Assembly: GCF_000332075.2 (NCBI RefSeq)
Contig: NZ_ALVU02000001.1
Location: 3,794,324 to 3,858,323 of the forward strand
Direction of reading: 5' to 3'
Origin: Synechocystis sp. PCC 7509
GTDB lineage: Bacteria > Cyanobacteriota > Cyanobacteriia > Cyanobacteriales > Chroococcidiopsidaceae
Length of the DNA stretch: 64,000 nucleotides
The notes under the pieces are model-generated. The model saw only the letters and a list, made by a program, of their open reading frames with translations. It was not told the DNA's origin and did no database searches. Numbering within the stretch: the first letter of the stretch is position 1; each line of letters begins with the position of its first letter. Position numbers and translations under genes: made by a program. Positions 1 to 10,305 of the stretch are shown here, in pieces.

Positions 1-21
1 ATTACCAATTACCAATTACCC

Positions 22-1608
22 TTACGGAGTCCACCAAGCGAGAGCATAAGGCTGAGTCGCTTCATTGACTTTCTGGGAATATTGGACGCGGATTTTATAT
101 TTTCCGGTAGTGGGAACAGGGCAAAAAATATGTTCTACACTATCAACTTCGCTAATAGATGTACAAATACTACTAGGTGCGTTGTTGGATTCGGTGCTAA
201 CGAGAAATAAGTCTAAGTTATTTAAACCGCGATCGCGAAATTTCTCGCCCACATCATACTGCTGATTTTTGTTGGTGTCGTTTAACTCAATTAAGCGATT
301 CCAAACTAAAGTCACCGATACAAAACTACCTTGACTTAAAGCTTTAGCTAAAATGTATTCTTGGGCTGAATTGGCGCTAACAGAACTGTAATCCCAACCA
401 ATCGCCGGGATAATTGTCTTCGGTTTCCATTCTCCCGGACTAAATTGCTGAAAGGCACGAAAAGCATTTAGTTGTCCAGTTCCCATTTGCGCGTGTAAGG
501 GAATTTTAGGATCGCTATAAGCATCCGACGCAGTCCAATCTTGATTTTGCTTATCAATAATTGTCTTAGTCATTCCTAAACGCCAAGAATTAACTGAGTT
601 TTCTTGGACTTTGTCGGCAGAATTTAGCATTACAGCTTTCATTACTTCTTGGCGACGAGCCGCTAAACTCCAATTATTGGTTTTAGAACGCAATTGTCTA
701 TCAGCATATTCTTGTAAAAGAGCCACCGTTGCTGTGACGTGAGGAGCAGCAAAGCTTGTACCCGTTACTTTTGTCAACTTCCCACTGGTATTGAGTAACG
801 AAATATTACTTCCTGGTGCAAGTAAACCAATAGCGCGGCGAATGCCAAGATTGACTTCTTTGCCGTTTAATCGTCCTGCTAACCCGACTTTTGTATCACT
901 TAAATTAGAAACATCTACTTTATTAAAAATTCCGTTTCTGCGGCTGCTAAAAGCGACATTAATACCGTTGTAATTGTCTGTAGGTATAGGAATACCCCCT
1001 TTACCCTGATTGCCAGCGATCGCATACAAAACGTTGTGAAACCGACTAGACCAGTCTATACACTGAGTCAATAAAGCATTGCCATCCAAACGAGCATTAG
1101 CGCGCGGATCTCGTTCTAAGGTTTCTCCAAAACTAAAATTTATCGCTCTCACATCGCCGCTATTTTGCATTGCTACGTGCTGCGCGGATAAGCATTCCTC
1201 TGGTTGACCGCCAGTTTTAAGAGAACCCACCGCCGCCGAATACAGCCTAGCTCCTGGTGCTACACCACGAATAGCTTTATCAGCGCTAATCATGACACTA
1301 GCAACATTTTCGGCGTGGGGATCTAAGTTTGTATTTGCTTTAGCTGGGCGATCGCGCAAAAATACTCCAGCAAGGGTAACGGCTCTATTTCCCGATGCGG
1401 CTTTATCTAAACCGTACTGTCCAGGACGACCGATTTCTACTTGTCCAATACTAATTTTTCGCCCAATTAAATCATAGGGAGCTTGGTGCAAGCGCAAAGC
1501 ATCAATCCCTGACTCGCCCGTTGATGTAGTAGTTTGTAAAGCCAAAACTGGACTATCAAAAGCGATCGCACTTAGTCCCCCAATTGTCCACGCCAGTTGT
1601 TTTATCAT
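22..1608 (-). CDS. S8 family (subtilisin-like) serine peptidase, secreted
   Basis: A 528-residue protein with a subtilase fold signature. The nucleophile motif GTSFAAPH puts Ser at residue 285, the oxyanion Asn is in AIAGN (about 200), and the catalytic His lies in DPHAENVASV (about 98). The usual first catalytic Asp motif is replaced by IGQVEIGRPG, with Glu58 at the expected place, so the triad may be unusual. Residues 1-24 form a hydrophobic N-terminus consistent with export. The C-terminal ~130 residues look like a beta-rich prepeptidase-type domain. The start at 1608 is the only Met before the hydrophobic segment. It is divergent from rpe across 119 bp. The substrate is unknown. The family call is firm; activity is uncertain because of the Asp-to-Glu position. 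Confidence 0.85.
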   Translation of the reverse strand: MIKQLAWTIGGLSAIAFDSPVLALQTTTSTGESGIDALRLHQAPYDLIGRKISIGQVEIGRPGQYGLDKAASGNRAVTLAGVFLRDRPAKANTNLDPHAENVASVMISADKAIRGVAPGARLYSAAVGSLKTGGQPEECLSAQHVAMQNSGDVRAINFSFGETLERDPRANARLDGNALLTQCIDWSSRFHNVLYAIAGNQGKGGIPIPTDNYNGINVAFSSRRNGIFNKVDVSNLSDTKVGLAGRLNGKEVNLGIRRAIGLLAPGSNISLLNTSGKLTKVTGTSFAAPHVTATVALLQEYADRQLRSKTNNWSLAARRQEVMKAVMLNSADKVQENSVNSWRLGMTKTIIDKQNQDWTASDAYSDPKIPLHAQMGTGQLNAFRAFQQFSPGEWKPKTIIPAIGWDYSSVSANSAQEYILAKALSQGSFVSVTLVWNRLIELNDTNKNQQYDVGEKFRDRGLNNLDLFLVSTESNNAPSSICTSISEVDSVEHIFCPVPTTGKYKIRVQYSQKVNEATQPYALAWWTP

Positions 1609-1727
1609 CTGCTGTCAAAAAAAGCTTTTGCACCCAAGCACTTAATTTTAGTTGTTTTTGGATTATGGATAGCAATGTCGCCCAATGTTAAAATGTTTAA
1701 CAATTGAGGACTTAGGAGAACTAATCT

Positions 1728-2435
1728 ATGACTAATACGCCGTCGCCCAAGCCGATTGTAATTGCTCCATCTATCCTATCTGCTGATTTTAGCCGTTTGG
1801 GGGATGAAATTCGGGCTATTGATGCCGCCGGAGCCGATTGGATTCACGTTGATGTCATGGATGGTCGATTTGTCCCCAATATTACCATTGGGCCATTAAT
1901 CGTTGAAGCTATTCGTCCCATTACCCAAAAACCTCTAGATGTCCACTTAATGATTGTCGAACCGGAAAAGTATGTAGCAGATTTTGCCAAAGCGGGAGCA
2001 GATCATATTTACGTTCACGCCGAACACAATGCGTCTCCTCATTTACACAGAACTTTGGGACAAATCAAAGAACTTGGTAAAAAAGCTGGTGTGGTACTTA
2101 ACCCCGGTTCGCCGCTAGAGTTGATTGAGTACGTTCTGGAATTATGCGATTTAGTTTTAATTATGAGCGTCAACCCTGGTTTTGGCGGTCAAAGTTTTAT
2201 TCCTGGCGTACTTCCCAAAATTCGCAAACTCCGCGCTATGTGTGACGAGCGCGGCTTAGATCCTTGGATTGAAGTAGATGGGGGTCTAAAGATCAATAAT
2301 ACTTGGCAAGTAATAGAAGCGGGAGCAAATGCGATCGTTGCAGGTTCGGCGGTATTTAATGCACCCGATTACGCGGAAGCAATTAAGGGGATTCGTAATA
2401 GCAAGCGTCCTACACCAGAACTTGCAACCGTTTAA
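1728..2435 (+). CDS. rpe: Ribulose-phosphate 3-epimerase
   Basis: A 235-residue TIM-barrel enzyme interconverting ribulose 5-phosphate and xylulose 5-phosphate in the Calvin cycle and the oxidative pentose phosphate pathway. Visible signatures are APSILSADF near the N-terminus, [14 protein letters not shown] with the metal/acid residues His40, Asp42 and Asp45, [15 protein letters not shown] for phosphate binding, and EVDGGL with the second catalytic Asp. The length matches the family. An AGGAG ribosome-binding site lies about 10 bases before the ATG. It is a single-gene unit followed by a strong hairpin at 2456-2490, and sits divergently to the S8 peptidase gene. Confidence 0.97.
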   Translation: MTNTPSPKPIVIAPSILSADFSRLGDEIRAIDAAGADWIHVDVMDGRFVPNITIGPLIVEAIRPITQKPLDVHLMIVEPEKYVADFAKAGADHIYVHAEHNASPHLHRTLGQIKELGKKAGVVLNPGSPLELIEYVLELCDLVLIMSVNPGFGGQSFIPGVLPKIRKLRAMCDERGLDPWIEVDGGLKINNTWQVIEAGANAIVAGSAVFNAPDYAEAIKGIRNSKRPTPELATV

Positions 2436-2455
2436 AACTTAGAAATCTATAATAT

Positions 2456-2490
2456 TAAGTCCGCCAAGAGTTAAACTTTTGGCGGACTTA
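2456..2490. terminator. Bidirectional hairpin terminator between rpe and the 175-aa gene
   Basis: A perfect 12-bp inverted repeat, TAAGTCCGCCAA and its complement, with an 11-nt loop, lies just after the rpe stop and is followed by a T-rich run. The convergent gene ends at 2552, so the hairpin may serve both strands. Confidence 0.7.
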
Positions 2491-2551
2491 ATTGTTTATT
2501 TTAAGCTTACTGATGGCGGCATACTTTGTATGCAAGCATAGCATGGGGACT

Positions 2552-3079
2552 CTATTGATGGCGGCGATCGCCTAACCATTTTGCTGCTGCTATTCCGACT
2601 ACCGCAGCTACTAAAGGATTGCTCAAAAACTTAATTACACCAGGCTTTTCGGCTAATACTTCTTGAAAAATATCGGGGTGGCTATGATAAGCAAAAGATG
2701 CCAGCTTTGTTACGTCGTCTACATTCATTTTGCTGGCGTGATGAGTAGAAAGACCTAATTGCTGCTCTAGAGCGCGATCTTTTAGTCCTCTTTTTTCCAA
2801 ATGCTTGAAGAAGGCTCTAGCAACATCATCGCGTTCGTTTGGTTTGATTTGAGAAAGCGCTTTTTGTAGTTCTGGCTCTAACTGTCCGGGGGGAATGCGA
2901 TCGTGATGCAGTGATTGTCCGAATAGTTGACGACGTTCTTCGGTAGATGAACGATTTGCAAAGTCGTCAAAATTTTCGTATTGCAACTCCGAACCCATGT
3001 CCGCATCGCCTAGACTTTCTGTATTTCCTTGTGCCAAATCGTTCATGATTTGACGTTTATATTGGTCGCTACTACTCAT
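2552..3079 (-). CDS. Conserved hypothetical protein with C-terminal hydrophobic helix
   Basis: A 175-residue protein that I do not recognise as a named family. Residues 1-65 are polar and acidic, and residues 65-150 are charged and probably helical. Near the C-terminus (about 152-168) is a single alanine/valine-rich hydrophobic stretch, NPLVAAVVGIAAAKWLG, that could be a membrane anchor. It lies upstream of the convergent rpe terminator and downstream, on the same strand, of a small lipoprotein and a CsbD-family gene, though the gaps (80-90 bp) suggest separate promoters. A function in stress response would be a guess from its neighbours only. Confidence 0.7.
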   Translation of the reverse strand: MSSSDQYKRQIMNDLAQGNTESLGDADMGSELQYENFDDFANRSSTEERRQLFGQSLHHDRIPPGQLEPELQKALSQIKPNERDDVARAFFKHLEKRGLKDRALEQQLGLSTHHASKMNVDDVTKLASFAYHSHPDIFQEVLAEKPGVIKFLSNPLVAAVVGIAAAKWLGDRRHQ

Positions 3080-3159
3080 TTAATTTATGCTCCTCTTTTA
3101 AAACTAATTTGCTTTTCAACTGCGTATTTTTGTCGGCTGTGATAAAAATCGATACCGAT

Positions 3160-3606
3160 TTATTTGTATTCAACCTGATTGGATTGAACGTCGTACTTTG
3201 CAGTCAAAATCAATTTTTTATCTGGGGCGTACATCAAAACTGTTAAGTCTTGATTGGGGAAGTTTTTATGAAAACCTTGAGCTAAAGATTTTGCTAAAGG
3301 TTTTACTTCTGCGGGGCTAACTTGCGGTGTAACTACAACTCCTAATTTGTTGTTGTCACGCACATAAGCGTCTTTGATTAATCCTTTACTTTTACTAATA
3401 ACCCAGTTACCAAAGTCTTGCCCGCCCGTGCTATTTCCTCTTTCTATTTGCCCGTAGTTACTGCTGTTGCTAACGGATGGTAAAGTTGGTTGCTTTGCTT
3501 GTACTGCGCCACTGCAAGCAACGGTTGTTGTTAACATCAATACTAAAACTAAGGCGGTTAAAATTCGGCGTAGTTGCTGAATCATGCTGAATTGAATTTG
3601 TTTCAA
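3160..3606 (-). CDS. Small predicted lipoprotein
   Basis: A 148-residue protein with a positively charged N-terminus, a hydrophobic run (about residues 16-28) and a lipobox-like TVACSG with Cys31, so it is probably lipidated and exported. The mature part has no family motif that I recognise; it contains a conserved-looking GQDFGNWV segment and ends in short beta-strand-like stretches. An internal Met at residue 8 is an alternative start with an equally good signal peptide. It lies between the CsbD-like gene and the 175-residue hypothetical gene, all on the same strand. Function unknown. Confidence 0.72.
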   Translation of the reverse strand: MKQIQFSMIQQLRRILTALVLVLMLTTTVACSGAVQAKQPTLPSVSNSSNYGQIERGNSTGGQDFGNWVISKSKGLIKDAYVRDNNKLGVVVTPQVSPAEVKPLAKSLAQGFHKNFPNQDLTVLMYAPDKKLILTAKYDVQSNQVEYK

Positions 3607-3695
3607 GTTTTACTTTATTTAGAGCAGAATATTATGTCAATATTCTGCTCATAGTTGTTTAGACGGTTAGATTTGTGCTAAGATTTATCTACTGA

Positions 3696-3878
3696 TTAGT
3701 CGAGCTTTTCTTTAACTTTATCTTTTACGTCTTCTATACCGTGACGTACTTCGCTCTCGGCTTGCTTGGCTTTACCTGCGGCTTTATCTTCTGGGTCACC
3801 AGTAACATTACCCAAAGCTTCTTGAGCCTTACCTTCTATGTTTTTAGCAGCAGCTTTAGCTCTATCTTCTATGCTCAT
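3696..3878 (-). CDS. CsbD family small stress-type protein
   Basis: A 60-residue, highly charged, Ala/Lys/Glu-rich protein. It begins MSIEDRAKAAAKNIEGKAQE and contains the typical GNVTGDPEDKAAGKAKQAE segment of CsbD-like proteins, a family often induced by general stress. The biochemical role of the family is not established. A clear AGGAG lies a few bases upstream of the ATG. The reading frame on the opposite strand over the same bases has no such similarity and was discarded. Confidence 0.88.
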   Translation of the reverse strand: MSIEDRAKAAAKNIEGKAQEALGNVTGDPEDKAAGKAKQAESEVRHGIEDVKDKVKEKLD

Positions 3879-4088
3879 AATATTCTCCTAGGCAGTCTAT
3901 TAAATAACTTCAAAACTAATTTGAAGTTAAGTTGTTATCTGTAAACAATCTATCTAGTTTTTGAAGTAATAGACTTCTGCCAGAAGACATATTAGGTATC
4001 TATACAAAAAGATGTAAAAGGGTAAAAGTGGTGCTTAGTATCAAGTTGAGATTAATGTTAATAAAAGTAAAGTTATAAAAAAGTAATT

Positions 4089-6095
4089 ATGGTAAATAAT
4101 AACTCGTTTGAACTCCACGCACCCTTTGTCCCAACAGGGGATCAACCAAAAGCGATCGCCCAATTAACAGCAAATATTCAAGCGGGAAAACGCTATCAAA
4201 CCTTATTAGGGGCGACGGGTACAGGGAAAACCTTTAGTGTTGCGTCAGTAATTGAAAAAATTGGCAAACCTACTTTAGTTTTAGCGCACAACAAAACCTT
4301 AGCCGCCCAACTATGCAACGAATTGCGCGAATTTTTCCCAGAAAACGCCGTTGAGTATTTTGTCAGTTATTACGACTACTACCAGCCAGAAGCTTATATT
4401 CCTGTTACCGATACCTACATAGAAAAAACCGCCTCAATCAACGATGAAATAGATATGCTGCGTCACTCAGCAACGCGGAGTCTTTTTGAACGCCGAGATG
4501 CGATCGTTGTAGCATCAATTAGCTGCATTTATGGTTTGGGTACGCCAAGAGAGTATTTAAAAGCAGCTATTCCTTTACAAATAGGCAGGGAAGTTAATCA
4601 AAGAGAACTATTGCGCGACTTAGTTACCGTACAATACCGCCGCAACGATTTAGAAATGAGCCGGGGGAAGTTTAGGGTACGGGGGGACGTTTTAGAAATT
4701 GTCCCAGCTTACGACGATCGCATTGTCAGAGTAGAATTTTTTGGCGACGTAGTAGAGGCGATTCGCTACGTCGATCCAGTAACAGGCGAAATTCTTAAAA
4801 GCATAGAAGCAATTAATATCTATCCAGCAAGGCACTTTGTTACCCCCGAAGAAAGGCTAGAAGGAGCTTGCGAAGCCATACAGCAAGAATTAAAAGACCG
4901 AAAACTTCAATTAGAAGCCGAAGGCAAATTATTAGAAGCGCAACGCATAGATCAGCGCACCCGTTACGACTTAGAAATGCTGCGGGAAGTTGGATACTGT
5001 AACGGGGTCGAGAACTACTCAAGGCATTTAGCCGGACGCAGCCCTGGAGAGCCGCCAGAGTGCTTGGTTGACTACTTTCCTGATGATTGGCTGTTAGTAG
5101 TGGATGAGTCTCACGTCACCATCCCGCAAACGCGGGCAATGTACAATGGCGATCGCGCTCGCAAAAATGTATTAATCGAGCATGGTTTTCGTTTACCTAG
5201 CGCCGCCGACAATCGCCCCCTAAAAGCCGATGAATTTTGGCAAAAAGTCAATCAATGTATCTTTGTGTCTGCAACTCCTGGAGAATGGGAGTTAGAGCTA
5301 TCAGAAGATCGCGTTGTGCAACAGATAATTCGCCCAACGGGGGTAATCGATCCAGAAATTTTTGTCCGTCCCACTGAGGGACAAGTAGACGACTTATTAG
5401 GGGAAATCAAAGATCGCGTTGACAAGCGCGAACGAGTGCTAGTGACGACTTTAACTAAGCGCATGGCGGAAGACTTGACCGAATACCTGCAAGATCGGGG
5501 GGTAAGAGTGCGCTATCTGCATTCAGAAATTAATTCAATTCAAAGGATCGAAATCTTGCAGGAATTGCGAGAAGCGGTTTTTGATGTTTTGGTAGGTGTG
5601 AACTTATTGCGGGAAGGTTTAGACTTGCCGGAAGTATCGCTCGTAGCGATTTTAGATGCCGATAAAGAAGGCTTTTTACGGGCAACGCGATCGCTAATTC
5701 AAACTATTGGCAGAGCAGCGCGTCACGTAAGCGGACAAGCAATTATGTACGCCGACAACCTTACCGATAGCATGGCAAGAGCCATTGAAGAAACGGAACG
5801 GCGCAGAGAAATCCAAATTGCTTACAACCAAAAGCACAATATTACGCCCAAGTCGATTATCAAAAGATCCTCTAACTCAATCTTGTCATTTTTAGAAGTA
5901 TCGCGGCGACTAAATGCCCAAGAATTAGAGATAGTTGACGAACAAGTAGATGATTTACCCTTAGATAAATTACCTGACTTAATCGTGCAATTAGAAGCCC
6001 AGATGAAAGACTCGGCTAAAAACCTAGAATTTGAAGAAGCCGCCAAATTTCGCGATCGCATTAAACGCCTGCGAGACAAGTTATTAGGGCATTAG
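4089..6095 (+). CDS. uvrB: UvrABC excinuclease subunit B
   Basis: A 668-residue nucleotide-excision-repair helicase-like protein that receives damaged DNA from UvrA and recruits UvrC. Motifs in order: Walker A GATGTGKT (41-48); the damage-probing beta-hairpin region [15 protein letters not shown] (about 97-111); Walker B VVDESH; the helicase motif QTIGRAARH; and a C-terminal UVR motif with the paired [18 protein letters not shown] segment that contacts UvrC. The length is normal. It stands alone and is convergent with ppc across a 13-bp-stem hairpin. Confidence 0.98.
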   Translation: MVNNNSFELHAPFVPTGDQPKAIAQLTANIQAGKRYQTLLGATGTGKTFSVASVIEKIGKPTLVLAHNKTLAAQLCNELREFFPENAVEYFVSYYDYYQPEAYIPVTDTYIEKTASINDEIDMLRHSATRSLFERRDAIVVASISCIYGLGTPREYLKAAIPLQIGREVNQRELLRDLVTVQYRRNDLEMSRGKFRVRGDVLEIVPAYDDRIVRVEFFGDVVEAIRYVDPVTGEILKSIEAINIYPARHFVTPEERLEGACEAIQQELKDRKLQLEAEGKLLEAQRIDQRTRYDLEMLREVGYCNGVENYSRHLAGRSPGEPPECLVDYFPDDWLLVVDESHVTIPQTRAMYNGDRARKNVLIEHGFRLPSAADNRPLKADEFWQKVNQCIFVSATPGEWELELSEDRVVQQIIRPTGVIDPEIFVRPTEGQVDDLLGEIKDRVDKRERVLVTTLTKRMAEDLTEYLQDRGVRVRYLHSEINSIQRIEILQELREAVFDVLVGVNLLREGLDLPEVSLVAILDADKEGFLRATRSLIQTIGRAARHVSGQAIMYADNLTDSMARAIEETERRREIQIAYNQKHNITPKSIIKRSSNSILSFLEVSRRLNAQELEIVDEQVDDLPLDKLPDLIVQLEAQMKDSAKNLEFEEAAKFRDRIKRLRDKLLGH

Positions 6096-6104
6096 ACAAT
6101 ATTT

Positions 6105-6133
6105 GTAGAGACGTTGCACTGCAACGTCTCTAC
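6105..6133. terminator. Perfect 13-bp hairpin between convergent uvrB and ppc
   Basis: GTAGAGACGTTGC is followed by a 3-nt loop and its exact complement. It fills the 43-bp gap between the two stop codons and probably terminates transcription from both sides. The palindromic GTAGAGACG type of element also resembles dispersed cyanobacterial intergenic repeats. Confidence 0.7.
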
Positions 6134-6138
6134 AGGTT

Positions 6139-9100
6139 TTAACCAGTATTTCGCATTCCCGCCGCAATGCCATTAATAGTTAGCAAAGCACCTCTAAGCA
6201 ATTCTCCTTTGCTGTAACGAGAATGAATCACGCCAGAAGTTGTACTACCCGATTGACGCAGGCGCTTGAGCAAAGATACTTGTAAAAAGCCCAAGGGTAC
6301 AATCGTGCCATTTCGCAATTGTACCGACCTTTGCAACACCGGATCGCCATCCAAAAGCCGCTTGTGGGCAGTAATGGTCAATATTAAATCGCGAGTTAGG
6401 TAATACTCGTTAGCAATTTGTTCAAAAACCCTTTCTAGACGGGCTTTGTCTTCTGGGTGTGACAACTCCTCTACATAATGCTGCGCCATTTGGATATCTA
6501 CTTTGGCTAGAGTCATTTCTACTTTAGAAATCACCATTTTAAAAAATGGCCATTTCATATAAAAACACCGCAGCAATTTAATATGATCTTCGGGTTTTTC
6601 TTGCACAAACTCTTGCAAAGCCGTACCCACACCATACCAAGAAGGTAATAAAAAGCGAGTTTGCGTCCAGCTAAATACCCAAGGAATTGCTCTTAAACCA
6701 CTTATATCTTTATTCCCTGACTGACGACGAGCCGGACGAGAACTAATTTGCAACTGGCTAATTTCGCCAATTGGGGTTACTTGGTGGAAAAAGTCGATAA
6801 AGTCTGGTTGCTCGTAAATTAAGTTGCGATAATGAGAACGCGATCGCGCTGATAATTCCTCCATAATCTCATTCCAAGGCTGGATATTATCAAACCCCGT
6901 CCGCAATAAACTTGCTTGAATTACCGCCGTTGCGATCGTCTCCAAATTATAAAGCGCTAACTGGGGCAGCGAATATTTAGAAGCTAATACTTCTCCTTGT
7001 TCGGTAATTTTGATGCGCCCATTAATACTATTACCCGGTTGCGCCAAAATCGCCTCGTAAGCTGGCCCTCCACCGCGTCCTACCGAGCCACCGCGCCCGT
7101 GAAAAATTCGTAAGTGTACGTTATAGTCTTCGGCAATTTTTTGGAGTTCTTTTTGCGCTTTATGGATTTCCCAGTTACTACTTAAAAAGCCTGAATCTTT
7201 GTTGCTGTCGGAGTAGCCTAGCATTACTTCTTGTAAGTCAAAACTAGATTTCTCCTTTGAGGCATAACCACCAGCTAATAAAGCTCGATAAGATGGCATC
7301 TCAAACAGTTTTTTCATTACCGATGGAGCGCGTTGTAAGTCTTCCACCGTTTCAAATAACGGCACTACTTGCAGCGTCCCGGTGGCTGTACCAGGGTCAA
7401 ATAAACCGGCTTCTTTGGCTAGTAATAACACTTCCAGCAAGTCACTTAATTCTCGGCTCATGCTGATAATGTAAGTCTGACAAATACTAGCGCCAAACTC
7501 TTGTTGTAGGCTTCGTACTACGCGAAAAGTTTGGATTAATTCGTTTGTTACAGGGGAAAAGGGCAATTCTGTTGGTATTAAGGGACGGCGAGTTTGTAAT
7601 TCGCTCGATAGCCAAATAACTCGCTCGGCTTCTGACAAGTCGTGGTAAGGGCGGGGTAATATTTGCAGATATTCTAAAATTTCATTGAGCGCCTCTGCAT
7701 GGCGGGAAGATTCTTGACGAATATCTAAATGTGCAAGGGTAAACCCGTAAATTTCTACTTGACTAATCAAGTTTTCTAATTCTCGGCAAGTAATGCCCGT
7801 TTCTTTGAGATTGCTTTGAATTAACCGCAAGTCTGTTAAAAAATCGTCGGTAGAATGATAAATTCCTTTAGCATCAATAGCTATTACTTTTTGAGTTAAG
7901 TCTGTAATAGACAAACTAGCATTGCGATCGCGCGTATTTTCTAGTCTTTTTAGGATATAGCACAGTTTCAATCTGTAAGGTTCTTGACGATAACGCAAAG
8001 CTTGCGCCTCGTAAACCTCGTTCATCTGCGATTGTTCTTGCTCTAACGATTCCAATAAGTCGGGCAAAACATCGCTCAAATGCAACGACAAACTCAATAA
8101 ATCTGTAAGGCGTTTAACAGATTTGATATATTTTTCTAGTACCATCTGCCTTTGATAACAGGCGGTTTGCCAAGTCACTTCCGGCGTTACCGAAGGGTTG
8201 CCATCGCGGTCAGATCCTACCCACGAACCAAACTTACAAAAATTTTTGCTGGGCGGATTTAAACGCGGAAAGCTTTGAGCAATCGAGTGTTTGAGGCTTT
8301 GATACAATTTTGGGATTTCATCAAACAACACCTCTTGGAAGTAGTGCAAAGCATACTCCACTTCGTCCAAAACTGCGGGCTTAAATTGGTGCAACTCATC
8401 GGTACGCCACCACAGGCGGATTTCTTCAGTTAACTGTTCTTTTAATTCCGCCGCTTCCCAAGAACTCGCCTCGTCAACAATTGCTTTACCTTCTTCTAAT
8501 TGGTCGAGTTGCTGAAACAATTTCGCCATTCGGCGTTGCTTGTCACGAATCGTATGGCGAACAATTTCTGTTGGGTGCGCTGTAAATACTAATTGAATGT
8601 CTAGTTGATTAATTAAGTTTTGAATATGCTGGGGTGGCACATTCATATTGAGCAAGTAAGGAAACAATGTCTGAAATGTACGGGGGTTTTGAGGTTCATT
8701 ATGAAGAGCTTGCCAGTTTTTTTCTAATAAATCTGCTCCCACCCCTCCATTGACAAACTGCGGTTCTTCTGATATTGAGTCAAGTAAAATCTGTTGAGAT
8801 TTTTGGGGAAAACGGCTCAGGAGTTGTTGACGCTGTTCGTAATGCTGCTCAACAATATTAATTAGCTGGAAATACAAAGCAAAGGCACGAGCGGCGCGAA
8901 TTGCTTCATTAAAATCTAGTTGGGAAATTAACTTAGTTACCGATGACGCTTCATCGCTGTTGGCTTGTCCTTCCGGGGAACACAAATCGCGCAGTTGTCC
9001 TAAAAGATTGACTAATTCTTGACCGCATTCTTGGCGAATTACTGATTCCCACAAATCCTCTACTATTTGGAGGCGATCGCGCAAGAATAGATCGATAGGG

Positions 9101-9150
9101 GAAATCGTGACACCTAATACTTCATCAGACGAGTGGAGGAGCGAACTCAT
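6139..9150 (-). CDS. ppc: Phosphoenolpyruvate carboxylase
   Basis: A 1003-residue enzyme adding bicarbonate to phosphoenolpyruvate to give oxaloacetate, the anaplerotic entry to the incomplete TCA cycle. Signatures are [13 protein letters not shown] with catalytic His192, [23 protein letters not shown], the glycine-rich loop [14 protein letters not shown], and SSRPARRQ. It ends with the conserved RNTG tetrapeptide, showing an intact C-terminus. The length is typical of cyanobacterial PEPC, which carries a family-specific insertion. Monocistronic, with its stop next to the shared hairpin with uvrB. Confidence 0.98.
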   Translation of the reverse strand: MSSLLHSSDEVLGVTISPIDLFLRDRLQIVEDLWESVIRQECGQELVNLLGQLRDLCSPEGQANSDEASSVTKLISQLDFNEAIRAARAFALYFQLINIVEQHYEQRQQLLSRFPQKSQQILLDSISEEPQFVNGGVGADLLEKNWQALHNEPQNPRTFQTLFPYLLNMNVPPQHIQNLINQLDIQLVFTAHPTEIVRHTIRDKQRRMAKLFQQLDQLEEGKAIVDEASSWEAAELKEQLTEEIRLWWRTDELHQFKPAVLDEVEYALHYFQEVLFDEIPKLYQSLKHSIAQSFPRLNPPSKNFCKFGSWVGSDRDGNPSVTPEVTWQTACYQRQMVLEKYIKSVKRLTDLLSLSLHLSDVLPDLLESLEQEQSQMNEVYEAQALRYRQEPYRLKLCYILKRLENTRDRNASLSITDLTQKVIAIDAKGIYHSTDDFLTDLRLIQSNLKETGITCRELENLISQVEIYGFTLAHLDIRQESSRHAEALNEILEYLQILPRPYHDLSEAERVIWLSSELQTRRPLIPTELPFSPVTNELIQTFRVVRSLQQEFGASICQTYIISMSRELSDLLEVLLLAKEAGLFDPGTATGTLQVVPLFETVEDLQRAPSVMKKLFEMPSYRALLAGGYASKEKSSFDLQEVMLGYSDSNKDSGFLSSNWEIHKAQKELQKIAEDYNVHLRIFHGRGGSVGRGGGPAYEAILAQPGNSINGRIKITEQGEVLASKYSLPQLALYNLETIATAVIQASLLRTGFDNIQPWNEIMEELSARSRSHYRNLIYEQPDFIDFFHQVTPIGEISQLQISSRPARRQSGNKDISGLRAIPWVFSWTQTRFLLPSWYGVGTALQEFVQEKPEDHIKLLRCFYMKWPFFKMVISKVEMTLAKVDIQMAQHYVEELSHPEDKARLERVFEQIANEYYLTRDLILTITAHKRLLDGDPVLQRSVQLRNGTIVPLGFLQVSLLKRLRQSGSTTSGVIHSRYSKGELLRGALLTINGIAAGMRNTG

Positions 9151-9258
9151 AAGTATTTATTCGGGTAAAGCCGGGAATAATCTAATAATTTTAGGGTCTA
9201 ATTCTAATTAAAGTCGTTTCACAAGCAACAAAATTTTGTTCGCACTTGTGAAAGGGAG

Positions 9259-9489
9259 CTATTTCTCTTCATTTTTCTCAGGAAAAGGCAAAATAGGCAA
9301 TAACTCGCCTCTAAAAACTTCAACGCTGGCCGCAGAAATCGCTTTTAGAGTCGGGGATAAAGCCTTACTCGCTACCAGCGCCACTAATACAGGTACGGTA
9401 GCTATTTGCAATAAGGTACTATTGGCGATCGTTAGTAAACCCAAGTTTAAGCCATCTTGGGGCGATGGTTGGAAACGAGAATTAGACAT
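9259..9489 (-). CDS. Small conserved hypothetical membrane-associated protein
   Basis: A 76-residue frame with a polar N-terminus (MSNSRFQPSPQDG) followed by hydrophobic stretches covering roughly residues 15-45, suggesting one or two membrane segments, and a proline-rich acidic end. The composition is protein-like and fits a small cyanobacterial membrane protein. The overlapping plus-strand frame at 9236-9508 has lower-complexity, Ser/Lys-rich composition and was rejected. It lies upstream of ppc on the same strand, 108 bp away. No function can be assigned. Confidence 0.6.
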   Translation of the reverse strand: MSNSRFQPSPQDGLNLGLLTIANSTLLQIATVPVLVALVASKALSPTLKAISAASVEVFRGELLPILPFPEKNEEK

Positions 9490-9714
9490 TGTTAATTTTA
9501 GTAAATAACTTTAGCGAGTAATTGATTTAAGAGTCGCAATAATTTTGTTCTACTCTTAAAGTTAGTTTAGCGTTCTTAACACTCACACACCGCACAAAGT
9601 TTGTTTTTATCTTTTGCTCTACTGCCGTTAGGTCTGTCCTGGAACGGTAGACAATAGCTGGAAAAAGAACTTATACTTGAGCCTCAACTTTATCAATAAC
9701 ACCGAGAGGAAAGC

Positions 9715-10086
9715 ATTATCGCTGAACCACTAAACCTAACTGTTAGCCTAAGAGGTACTCGTGAAGTCCAGGATAACTACCAGCTATTCCGCCTCACAGG
9801 TTTATTAGATGCTTTTTCCGAACCAACATTTCGCAAGGTTATCGGCAAATATATAGAAGAAGGGCCAATACATATTATTTTGGATCTTTCTCAAATTGAT
9901 TTTGTTGATAGTTCTGGCTTAGGCGCTTTAGTGCAACTTGCAAAACTTGCTCAAAGTGCCGGAGGTACATCGCAAATTGTCACTAATGCCCGTGTTACTC
10001 AAACAGTGAAGCTGGTACGCTTAGAACAATTTTTGTCTCTACGCCCTAGTGTAGATATAGCTTTAGAAAATACTAAGCAAGCCTAA
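9715..10086 (+). CDS. STAS-domain anti-sigma factor antagonist, non-canonical start codon
   Basis: A 123-residue STAS protein of the SpoIIAA/RsbV type, a phosphorylation-controlled partner of anti-sigma kinases. The hallmark DLSQIDFVDSSGLGALVQL contains the phosphorylatable Ser of the DSSG motif. The conserved reading frame extends well upstream through LNLTVSLRGTREVQDNYQLF, back to an in-frame stop at 9697-9699. No ATG, GTG or TTG occurs between that stop and the TTG at 9880, which lies inside the domain. A ribosome-binding site AGAGGA at 9706-9710 sits just before ATT (9715) and ATC (9718), so initiation most likely uses one of these. Starting at 9880 would delete half of the fold. Confidence 0.8.
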   Translation: MIAEPLNLTVSLRGTREVQDNYQLFRLTGLLDAFSEPTFRKVIGKYIEEGPIHIILDLSQIDFVDSSGLGALVQLAKLAQSAGGTSQIVTNARVTQTVKLVRLEQFLSLRPSVDIALENTKQA

Positions 10087-10305
10087 GACGTTGTAGTAGA
10101 AGCCTTGTAATCCGCTATCCGATTGCCAAATCTGGATAGCTTAATTTTTGTATGTTTAGTGTAAAGATAACTATATTTGTCCACCAATATGAGGGGATCG
10201 AGCATAATGGTCAAAGATTGCTACTAGAGGTAAAACATTAAATAAATAGCTAAATTATGTAAGTATTATTGCCCACCCAAAAGTTGATAGAGGAATAAAT
10301 AAGCT

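Noticed and set aside
3741-3944. 67-residue plus-strand frame opposite the CsbD-like gene
   Set aside because: The minus-strand CsbD frame is a clear family match with a good ribosome-binding site; this is its shadow.
9236-9508. Plus-strand 90-residue frame opposite the 76-residue gene
   Set aside because: The minus-strand frame has more protein-like sequence with hydrophobic segments; both cannot be real, and this one lacks a plausible pattern.
9541-9640. Possible Yfr1-like small RNA upstream of the STAS gene
   Set aside because: An ACACTCACACACC stretch and a short hairpin are present, but the conserved ACTCCTCACAC core of Yfr1 is missing.
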